Shown: piece after piece, positions 31,400 through 36,991 of the stretch
Layout: each line of letters starts with the position of its first letter
How positions within the stretch are numbered: the stretch's first letter is position 1
Made by a program: the position numbers and the translations under genes
Notes under the pieces: model-generated
What the model saw: the letters and a program-made list of their open reading frames with translations, nothing else
What the model was told of the DNA's origin: nothing
Databases searched by the model: none
Origin: an archaeon RBG_16_50_20
Lineage (GTDB): Archaea; Thermoproteota; Bathyarchaeia; 40CM-2-53-6
Direction of reading: 5' to 3'
NCBI GenBank assembly: GCA_001768965.1
Contig: MEMY01000052.1
Span: forward strand, 15,472-52,462
Length of the DNA: 36,991 bases

Positions 31400-32584
31400 A
31401 TGAAAGAAGGCTATCTGGCGAAGATCGCGATTGCGTTACTTGTTTTGAGCGTCGGAGTATTTTTCCTGTCGGGTCAGGTGGGACAGGTTTCTGCTTATAC
31501 GTATACGCCGCAGGGATGTTACGGGTACAACTACAGCTATTACTACTGGTACTATGGATACTACCCGTATTACTACTACGGATATCCCTACAGCTCTAGC
31601 AGCTGCTATGGTTACTATGGCTACTATTACTACGGTTACGACTATTACTCAACACCCTCGAAGTATCAGTTGACGGTGACGACGAATCCGTCCGATCTGG
31701 GCACCGCTACTGGTAGTGGAACTTACACGCAGGGAACCTCTGCATCGTTCTCCGTGACCAAAAGCATCATTCAGACATCCTCAAACACTCGATACGTTTT
31801 CGCCCATTGGAGCGGTGACTATTCCGGTGTCGGAACTAGCGGTTCGATTACCGTTAACGCAGCCAGTAAAGTTGTCGCCGTCTACCAGCTTCAATACCAC
31901 CTAGACGTGAGCTCACAGCCACAGAGCGCCCCGTATCCTCAAGGTGAAGGCTGGTATAACGCCGGAGACGCCATGCTGCTGACGGTTCCTGGACAGATTC
32001 TCGGTGGACAAGACGGTAGCCGACTCGTCTTCCAAGGGTGGAATGTTGACGGGCAGAACCTGCAAGCCGGTGTTTCACTAACAGTGAAAATGGATGGGCC
32101 GCACGTTGCAGTCGCCCAATACAAACAGCAGTACTACCTCAAGGTCCTAACCGACCAAGGAGTCGCATACGGCGAAGGATGGTATGACGCTGGAAGCACT
32201 GCTCAAGTTTACGTCTCGACACCTGTTAGCACTGCCTACGGTGTTAGCATAGTTTTCAACGGTTGGCAGGGTGCCATGCAAACGGGCAGTCAGTCAGCAA
32301 CCGTGCTTGTGGATGGTTCTAAGACAGTAATTGCCACTTGGCGATCTGATCCAACGATCCTCAATCTTACCATAATTCTCGCGGTGGTGGCTGCAGTGCT
32401 TGTAGTCGCGGGCATACTAGTGTATGTGACGATGGGCCGAAGAAACTATGGAAAACCTGTCCCACCGCAATATCAACAACCAGCTCTCAAGCCAGTCCAA
32501 ACGCCACCTGCAACTCCCAGTTCACAACCAGTCACAAAGAACACCTCCCCCCTCAAGAAGAAAGAGACACCTGAGAGCCATTAA
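31400..32584 (+). CDS. tyrosine-rich surface protein with GxGWY beta-repeats and C-terminal membrane anchor
   Basis: Starting at ATG 31400 the 394-residue protein has a signal peptide (IAIALLVLSVGVFFLSGQVG), then a segment of 57 residues (33-89; bases 31496-31666) in which 29 are Tyr, mostly with Gly, Pro, Ser, Asn and one Trp (for example GYNYSYYYWYYGYYP). After it come three beta-repeats of the InlB_B / bacterial-repeat type: YQLTVTTNPSDLGTATGSGT, QYHLDVSSQPQSAPYPQGEG with WYNAG, and YYLKVLTDQGVAYGEGWYDAG. A single C-terminal helix (ILAVVAAVLVVAGILVYV) anchors it, leaving a Pro/Gln/Lys-rich inner tail (PQYQQPALKPVQTPP). The frame begins earlier at 31250, but that part has no features. Related repeats occur in the subtilase at 23.9 kb. 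Its role is unknown; adhesion, matrix formation or tyrosine cross-linking are possibilities only. Confidence 0.86.
   Translation: MKEGYLAKIAIALLVLSVGVFFLSGQVGQVSAYTYTPQGCYGYNYSYYYWYYGYYPYYYYGYPYSSSSCYGYYGYYYYGYDYYSTPSKYQLTVTTNPSDLGTATGSGTYTQGTSASFSVTKSIIQTSSNTRYVFAHWSGDYSGVGTSGSITVNAASKVVAVYQLQYHLDVSSQPQSAPYPQGEGWYNAGDAMLLTVPGQILGGQDGSRLVFQGWNVDGQNLQAGVSLTVKMDGPHVAVAQYKQQYYLKVLTDQGVAYGEGWYDAGSTAQVYVSTPVSTAYGVSIVFNGWQGAMQTGSQSATVLVDGSKTVIATWRSDPTILNLTIILAVVAAVLVVAGILVYVTMGRRNYGKPVPPQYQQPALKPVQTPPATPSSQPVTKNTSPLKKKETPESH
31496..31666 (+). repeat. tyrosine-rich low-complexity coding tract
   Basis: TAT/TAC codons alternate in short runs with GGC/GGA codons, giving 29 Tyr in 57 codons. Both Tyr codons are used, so this is protein-level composition rather than a simple DNA microsatellite. 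Confidence 0.85.
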
Positions 32585-32590
32585 GCCCCG

Positions 32591-32695
32591 GCAACTGGCA
32601 GCTCAAACAATGATGACTGGTCCGCGAATCAATCGACTCCGGAAGCGGACTGTAGCATCTCCTAAACAGAACTGACTACCAGCGTCGCCAGTTGC
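32591..32695 (+). ncRNA. candidate structured RNA or 3'-UTR element
   Basis: GCAACTGGC (32591-32599) is a perfect complement of GCCAGTTGC (32687-32695), and GCT (32601-32603) pairs with AGC (32681-32683) just inside, giving a 12-bp closing stem. Within it GTCCGC (32620-32625) pairs with GCGGAC (32645-32650), with two extra G-U pairs possible. The element starts 7 bases after the surface protein stop and lies in an intergenic space of 186 bp before the next gene. An ATGATGA (32610) and CTGA (32672) are present, but flanking pairing for a C/D RNA is not clear. It is either a small RNA or a transcript-end structure. Confidence 0.4.
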
Positions 32696-32770
32696 GAAGG
32701 TTGCTTGCGTTGTTTCCACTGGAAGGCCTATTACAATCCATTACCTCAAGCAACCTCGCCTCTGATCTGA

Positions 32771-33934
32771 TTGGACATTGACGGAGTTCGAACCCAGATT
32801 CCTCTTCTCGCCAACACCGTCTACCTTGATAGCGCGGGCGCTGGACCACCCCCAAAGATTGTGCACGAATCAATGCAATCCTTTCTCGATGAATGGAGGG
32901 ACAACGGAGAGAAGTGGGAAGCCTGGCTGCTAGAGATTGTGAAAACACGTGAGTTATTCGCCATCCTCATCGGCGCCAAGCTGGAAGAAATCGCGTGCGT
33001 CCCGAATGTTACTTCAGGGCTCGCGGCCGTTGCAACTGCCTTAAGAATAAAGCCGAGACAAAATATTGTCGTTAGCGAACTGAACTTCCCCACGAATGTC
33101 TACATATGGCATTCGATGAAGCAGAGAGGGTTGATCTCGGAAATTAGAGTTCTAAGGCAAAAGGATGGCCAGATCCCCCTTAGGGATTTCGAGAAAGCGA
33201 TCGATGACAAGACTGCTGCAGTCTCCGTTGATTATGTTTCATGGATAAATGGATGCAGAGAGGATATTGCTAACGTTGCCAAGATTGCGCACAGTCATCG
33301 AGCCTTGATGCTAGTTGATGCCTTTCACGCGGTTGGCGTCATGCCAATTGATGTTCACCAACTAGATGTTGACGTGCTTACTTGCGGAACTTACAAATGG
33401 TTGATGGGACCGCACGGAGCCGCTTTCCTATATGTAAACAGGAAAATCCTGGGAGACCTTGATCCCTCCATTGTAGGTTGGCATGGAATCTCAGATTCGG
33501 TTATCGCGCGGGTTCTCGGGAAACGGGATACGTTCGGTAAGCCTTTCGATCTTGATGATGTCGACCCCGCGAAGGATGCAACGCGGTTTGAATGGGGCAC
33601 ATGGTCAGTGATATCGGTTGTTGGCTCCAAGGCCGCCATAGAGTTCACACTCAAGTACCCGCCCAACGAGAGAGAACCACTTATCGACAAGCTCACTACG
33701 CGTCTCTTAGATGGCTTGAAGAAGAAGGGAAGAAAAATTACGTCGCCCTTAGAGAAGACAAGGCGAAGTGGAATCGTGACCTTCGAAGTTGCGGATGCGG
33801 CCAAGGTTGCTCAGAAGATGCAGTCGGAGGGGGTAATCGTGGCCCCGAGAGTAAATACGTTGAGAGTCTCGCCGCACTTCTTCAACACTGAGAATGAGAT
33901 TGATGCTTTCCTAGAGAAAATCGAGTTCACGTAG
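32771..33934 (+). CDS. class V aminotransferase-fold PLP enzyme
   Basis: PLP-dependent enzyme of the cysteine desulfurase / isopenicillin epimerase-like superfamily, 387 residues. Features are VYLDSAGAGPPPKIV, ACVPNVTSGLAAVA, SELNFPTNVYIW, SVDYVSWINGCRED, MLVDAFHAVGVMPID (Asp183, His186) and the PLP lysine Lys209 in LTCGTYKWLMGPHG. The loop that carries the catalytic cysteine in SufS-type desulfurases is not present (the C-terminal segment reads VIVAPRVNTLRVSPHF), so sulfur transfer is unlikely. The reaction is not known; an aminotransferase, lyase or epimerase could fit. The TTG start at 32771 gives MDIDGVRTQIPLLANTVYLD, a normal family beginning. No sulfur or Fe-S gene is next to it. Confidence 0.88.
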   Translation: MDIDGVRTQIPLLANTVYLDSAGAGPPPKIVHESMQSFLDEWRDNGEKWEAWLLEIVKTRELFAILIGAKLEEIACVPNVTSGLAAVATALRIKPRQNIVVSELNFPTNVYIWHSMKQRGLISEIRVLRQKDGQIPLRDFEKAIDDKTAAVSVDYVSWINGCREDIANVAKIAHSHRALMLVDAFHAVGVMPIDVHQLDVDVLTCGTYKWLMGPHGAAFLYVNRKILGDLDPSIVGWHGISDSVIARVLGKRDTFGKPFDLDDVDPAKDATRFEWGTWSVISVVGSKAAIEFTLKYPPNEREPLIDKLTTRLLDGLKKKGRKITSPLEKTRRSGIVTFEVADAAKVAQKMQSEGVIVAPRVNTLRVSPHFFNTENEIDAFLEKIEFT

Positions 33935-33940
33935 TAAGAC

Positions 33941-34147
33941 CTAATGTAGACCGCTAGGAGACTGTAGTTTCGTCATCAGGGTTTCCGGCACACCTGGGCG
34001 ATGCCGATTGCAATAGTACTCAACTTTATCAAATAGGTCAACGCGCCATTCAGCATCCTTCCCACAGAGAGAAATATTGCAGACGGGCGGTTGGTTCGAA
34101 TTCTTCGTTGAACTCGTGTCCATGTTGCGGTCTTGATACAGGAACAC
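33941..34147 (-). CDS. small Cys/His putative zinc-binding protein
   Basis: Sixty-eight residues with Cys23-x4-Cys28 (PVCNISLCGKDAEW) and Cys46-x2-His49 (VEYYCNRHRPG), a layout typical of small archaeal zinc-binding proteins. No name can be given. Start GTG at 34147; the ATG at 34123 would leave the cysteines intact. It lies tail to tail with the class V enzyme gene (6 bp) and divergent from the ABC transporter. Confidence 0.5.
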   Translation of the reverse strand: MFLYQDRNMDTSSTKNSNQPPVCNISLCGKDAEWRVDLFDKVEYYCNRHRPGVPETLMTKLQSPSGLH

Positions 34148-34223
34148 GAAGTTTTTCTAATGTCTTTCGGTTCCTGTCCGGATCCTGATTGAATCTGATG
34201 ACATACAATCTGGTGGAATAGGT

Positions 34224-34988
34224 ATGCAGGCATTAGAGGTTAGCGGCGTTACGAAGACCTTCGGCGAAAGGCGAGCAGTAGATGGAGTGAGCTTAGCTGT
34301 CAATCAAGGAGAAATCCTGGGCTTGCTGGGGCCGAACGGTTCAGGAAAATCCACGTTAATGAAGATCATTGTTGGAATTTTGAAGCCCGATGCCGGAGCT
34401 ATCCAAGTTCTTGGAAACGACGCGACGAAAGACCCTACTGCAGTGAAGAGGATTGTTGGATTCGTTCCGGAAAGCCCTCGATTGTACGAGTTCCTAAGTG
34501 GGATTGAATATCTGGACTTCGTTGCCGATGTACATGGTCTAGTCCCAAGTGCAAAGCACGAACGAATCAGCCATTTCCTGAAGGCTTTGGATTTGGAGGG
34601 CAGGGAGAACGAGCTAATCAACGGCTATTCTCAGGGCATGAAGCAGAAGTTGGCAATTATTGCAGGTTTGTTACATCGCCCACAGCTTCTAGTGATGGAT
34701 GAACCGCTGAATTCCCTAGATCCCCGTAGCGCCCGCATTGTGAAGGATCTCATTCACAAGCTCAGAGACGATGGCGTGGCCACGATCTTCAGTACACATG
34801 TTCTGGAGATTGCTGATGCCATATGTGACAGAATCGTAATCATGGACGCTGGGAGAGTTGTCGAACAGGGCTCGACAGGTGATCTGAAGGCGAAAGCCGG
34901 GACGCCTGGCTCTACATTGGAGGAAGTGTTCCTCAAACTAACGGGAACATCTGATACTCGCGAGATCGTTGAGGCCCTTAGCCATTGA
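34224..34988 (+). CDS. ABC transporter ATP-binding protein
   Basis: Drives an exporter-type ABC system with the next gene. The nucleotide-binding domain has Walker A GPNGSGKST (36-44), the signature YSQGMKQ (135-141), Walker B LLVMDEP (Asp159, Glu160), D-loop NSLDPRS and the switch histidine in FSTHVLEIAD. The 254-residue size and an EVFLKLTG-type tail match CcmA/ABC-2 exporters. ATG at 34224. Its TGA overlaps the TTG start of the permease by 4 bases (TTGA), so the two are translationally coupled. Substrate not predictable. Confidence 0.95.
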   Translation: MQALEVSGVTKTFGERRAVDGVSLAVNQGEILGLLGPNGSGKSTLMKIIVGILKPDAGAIQVLGNDATKDPTAVKRIVGFVPESPRLYEFLSGIEYLDFVADVHGLVPSAKHERISHFLKALDLEGRENELINGYSQGMKQKLAIIAGLLHRPQLLVMDEPLNSLDPRSARIVKDLIHKLRDDGVATIFSTHVLEIADAICDRIVIMDAGRVVEQGSTGDLKAKAGTPGSTLEEVFLKLTGTSDTREIVEALSH

Positions 34989-36607
34989 GAACAGCGTATG
35001 AGCTTGCAGTCGTTTTAACCAAATCACAGTTACGCGGCTATCAAAGAAGAAGACTAATGGCGCGAATATTCGGTGACCCCCGAATCATTCTCGTTTTAGA
35101 TGCCTTGTTCTTGGTTGTGCCAGCCCTGCTCTTCTATATGCTGTCAGGGGCTCTGCCTTCTGGGATTGAGGGGTCACTTCGGGAACTTGAGGTTGAGGCT
35201 CTGGCCGGGATCCCCACAGCGATCGCTTTCATGGTGATCTTGTTCGGGGTGTTAAGCGAAATTAGCCAGGCAGCTGAGTCGATGAGCACTGACCTCGTGA
35301 ACTGGCTGCCTATTACGCCGTCTGAATATGTTGCCGGATCCACGATGTCCCTAACCTACACGTATTCGTTCATGCTCTCGTTCTTGCTGGGTGTTTCTCT
35401 CGGTCCGGCATTGCGTTTCGGCATGATACTGGTGTGGGGCGCGAGCGCACTCATGGCCGTTCTTTCACTTTTCATAGGAGCTTGCGTCGTAGAACTACTC
35501 AGGTCAGTTACGAACCGGATATCCTCAAGTTTTTACAAGAAGAGCGGTCGATCAGGAATCTTTGTCCGTCTCGCATTAACTATCGTCGTGCTCGTCTTCG
35601 TTCAGCTGCTGTTCAGCGGACGGATAGTCGTCTACCTACTCCAAGGGATAATGCTGACTGTGCGCGTCGCCTGGTTCGTCCCAGTCGTCTGGCCCTCTCT
35701 GGCGGTGTTAGCTGGTTCACAGGGAAATACTCTCACTTTTGTGTCCTTTGCAGGGATGACATTCGCATTCTTCCTCATACTTTTCGGTTTGGCTGTTCGA
35801 CTTCGCGCGATCTATTGGGTTCCGATTCCGGTTTCGATTAGGCTCACGAATCAGGCATATCACCCGCTTCGAAGAATCACGATCCTCCCAGGATTCGGAA
35901 GCGCAGAGGCGGCGATCTTCCGAAAAGACATGCGGTCGCTAACGAGGAGGCGAGAGATGACCCGGTTCCTCGCAATACCCTTCGTCTTGGTTGTTTCCTT
36001 GAGCATTTCTCTGCTCCCGATCAGCGGAACAGCTGTTCCCGAGGGACTGGGCTTCTTCGCTCTGATTCCACTCTATGTTATACCGTTAACAGTTTTCAGC
36101 GCTGTCGTTTCAATGACAAGTCTTGGTCAGGAAGGTTCCGCTGTCTGGAACATTTACGTTGCCCCCATCACAGCAAGGCAACTTCTCAAGGCGAAGATCC
36201 TCAGCGCTCTTTTGCTAGGATTGGCGTTTAGTGTGACGATGGCAATCTTCCTCGGAGTATTACTCAGAATTGCAACAGCCCACATCGTCCTGTTGGTAAC
36301 CTTGGGAATCGCAATCGTTCTGGGGCAATCGGCTATGGGAATGTACTTTGGGGCAAGGTTTCCCGATTTCCGAGAAATGATCCGCAGCCGGTTCATTAGC
36401 GTGTGGGGATCACTAATCGGGACGTTCCTGTGCCTGCTGCTTGCAATGCTGACAGCTCTGCCTATTCTCTTGTCCATCTACGTTCGAAGAATAATCACTT
36501 ACGATTTTGCCATCGTCACGTTTGCAATTGGCCTGATCCTTTTCTTTGTTGGTTGGAAACTCGCGGAACGACAGATTCGGACCCTGATTCAGGAGATCAG
36601 AGTCTGA
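34985..36607 (+). CDS. ABC-2 type exporter permease
   Basis: A 540-residue polytopic membrane protein with about 12 hydrophobic segments, arranged in two halves with a large loop around residues 280-335 (RLTNQAYHPLRRITILPGFG, EAAIFRKDMRSLTRRREMTR). The EIRKDxRSLxRRR-like coupling region (here FRKDMRSLTRRREM) and overlap with the ATPase gene indicate the permease partner of that ATPase. Each half would contribute membrane helices as in fused ABC-2 permeases. The TTG start at 34985 overlaps the upstream stop by 4 bases. The substrate is unknown. Confidence 0.88.
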   Translation: MRTAYELAVVLTKSQLRGYQRRRLMARIFGDPRIILVLDALFLVVPALLFYMLSGALPSGIEGSLRELEVEALAGIPTAIAFMVILFGVLSEISQAAESMSTDLVNWLPITPSEYVAGSTMSLTYTYSFMLSFLLGVSLGPALRFGMILVWGASALMAVLSLFIGACVVELLRSVTNRISSSFYKKSGRSGIFVRLALTIVVLVFVQLLFSGRIVVYLLQGIMLTVRVAWFVPVVWPSLAVLAGSQGNTLTFVSFAGMTFAFFLILFGLAVRLRAIYWVPIPVSIRLTNQAYHPLRRITILPGFGSAEAAIFRKDMRSLTRRREMTRFLAIPFVLVVSLSISLLPISGTAVPEGLGFFALIPLYVIPLTVFSAVVSMTSLGQEGSAVWNIYVAPITARQLLKAKILSALLLGLAFSVTMAIFLGVLLRIATAHIVLLVTLGIAIVLGQSAMGMYFGARFPDFREMIRSRFISVWGSLIGTFLCLLLAMLTALPILLSIYVRRIITYDFAIVTFAIGLILFFVGWKLAERQIRTLIQEIRV

Positions 36608-36705
36608 TTCTGCGATTCTAGCTTGAGGAATTGGCAAAGTCATTTCTAGAAGTGGCTGGGACTTACAAGGGGTAAGAGTCATCTGTACAAAGTGGTGAAG
36701 GTTGG

Positions 36706-36987
36706 ATGCTACGTCTACGTACACATAAGCCACACGTTCTGGCGTATATTGTCATCATTGTAGGCGTCCTATCGGGCCTAATTGCAATAGGTAGTTCGAC
36801 AGCCTTCTTCTTTTACGAGGGATTGCCCAACACGGTTCCCGGATTCGGTTTCCCTGTGACAGGAACAAAGTGGAATCTGGTCATAATTGGGGAATTTTCA
36901 GGCGTAGTCCTAGCTTTGCTGAGCGTGGTCCTCATACTTGTGGGCATTGGCATGCAGATAGGATTCACAATCAAGAAGAGCAAGTGA
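36706..36987 (+). CDS. small two-helix membrane protein
   Basis: A 93-residue protein with two membrane segments (VLAYIVIIVGVLSGLIAIGS and VVLALLSVVLILVGIGMQIG), a short extracytoplasmic loop rich in Gly, Pro and Phe (GLPNTVPGFGFPVTG) and a basic C-terminal end. No family is recognised. The ATG at 36706 follows AAGGTTGG. It lies 98 bp downstream of the ABC permease on the same strand and could belong with it, but this is uncertain. Nothing else is seen in 36608-36705. Confidence 0.65.
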   Translation: MLRLRTHKPHVLAYIVIIVGVLSGLIAIGSSTAFFFYEGLPNTVPGFGFPVTGTKWNLVIIGEFSGVVLALLSVVLILVGIGMQIGFTIKKSK

Positions 36988-36991
36988 GCTG

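Noticed and set aside
32610..32675. ATGATGA and CTGA at a spacing suggesting a C/D box RNA.
   Set aside because: No C' and D' boxes or flanking kink-turn stem fit; the closing stem found lies outside these boxes instead.
32771..33934. Class V enzyme as a SufS/IscS cysteine desulfurase.
   Set aside because: The catalytic cysteine loop is absent, so a desulfurase assignment is not supported.
1..36991. Search for CRISPR arrays, insertion sequences, integrase sites and rRNA/tRNA genes.
   Set aside because: No regularly spaced repeats, transposase or integrase motifs, or RNA gene signatures were seen.

Overview
The window is protein-dense archaeal DNA of roughly balanced base composition. Archaeal hallmarks are an A-type ATP synthase A-B-D gene trio, transcription factor E followed by a DUF2110 gene, an MBF1-type bridging factor, the archaeal nascent-chain factor NAC, the tRNA methyltransferase Trm56, two free-standing RAM (Lrp/AsnC ligand-binding) proteins and TATA-like boxes 35-50 bp ahead of several genes. 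A full-length fused GMP synthase, acyl-CoA dehydrogenase, histidine ammonia-lyase and an Rpn11/CSN5-like JAMM protein fit a TACK archaeon, perhaps a non-thermophilic Nitrososphaeria/Thaumarchaeota or Bathyarchaeia relative. That placement is inference; there is no rRNA gene here. About a third of the genes appear to start with TTG, several backed by a good Shine-Dalgarno sequence.

Layout. 1-1.7 kb: gamma-glutamyltransferase (minus), cut by the left edge. 1.8-6.4 kb: PEP synthase, a sugar-phosphate nucleotidyltransferase with an N-terminal ribbon-helix-helix domain, and a convergent AcuC-type deacetylase lacking an ordinary start codon. 6.6-10.3 kb: an IscA-like Fe-S protein, fused GuaA, a gamma-carbonic-anhydrase-fold protein, a small HExxH protein and thioredoxin. 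10.6-16.6 kb: acyl-CoA dehydrogenase, a RAM protein, a zinc-ribbon membrane protein paired with a SpoIIM protein, and SIMPL, JAMM, HD-domain and DNRLRE proteins. 16.6-21.6 kb: M29 aminopeptidase, then atpA-atpB-atpD. 21.6-23.6 kb: NAC and HutH (minus). 23.9-26.9 kb: a 992-residue membrane-anchored subtilase. 26.8-31.2 kb: an information-processing cluster (PUA protein, MBF1, Trm56, a small membrane protein, TFE, DUF2110) with lipoate ligase and a second RAM protein. 31.4-37 kb: a very tyrosine-rich surface protein, a class V aminotransferase-fold enzyme, a small zinc-binding protein, a two-gene ABC exporter and a small membrane protein.

How the genes relate. The window is mostly housekeeping: gluconeogenesis (PpsA), ATP synthesis, purine synthesis, Fe-S and lipoate cofactor supply, and basal transcription, translation and tRNA modification. 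A second theme is the cell surface. The subtilase, the tyrosine-rich protein, the DNRLRE protein and the SIMPL protein all have an N-terminal export signal or anchor. The subtilase and the tyrosine-rich protein also share a C-terminal GxGWY-type beta-repeat, so they may meet outside the cell. No mobile element, CRISPR array, tRNA or rRNA was found. The most notable points are the tyrosine-rich protein, the beta-domain inserted in the subtilase catalytic domain, the RHH-nucleotidyltransferase fusion, the deacetylase start, a possible structured RNA at 32591-32695, and active-site or metal-site substitutions in the acyl-CoA dehydrogenase and TFE.
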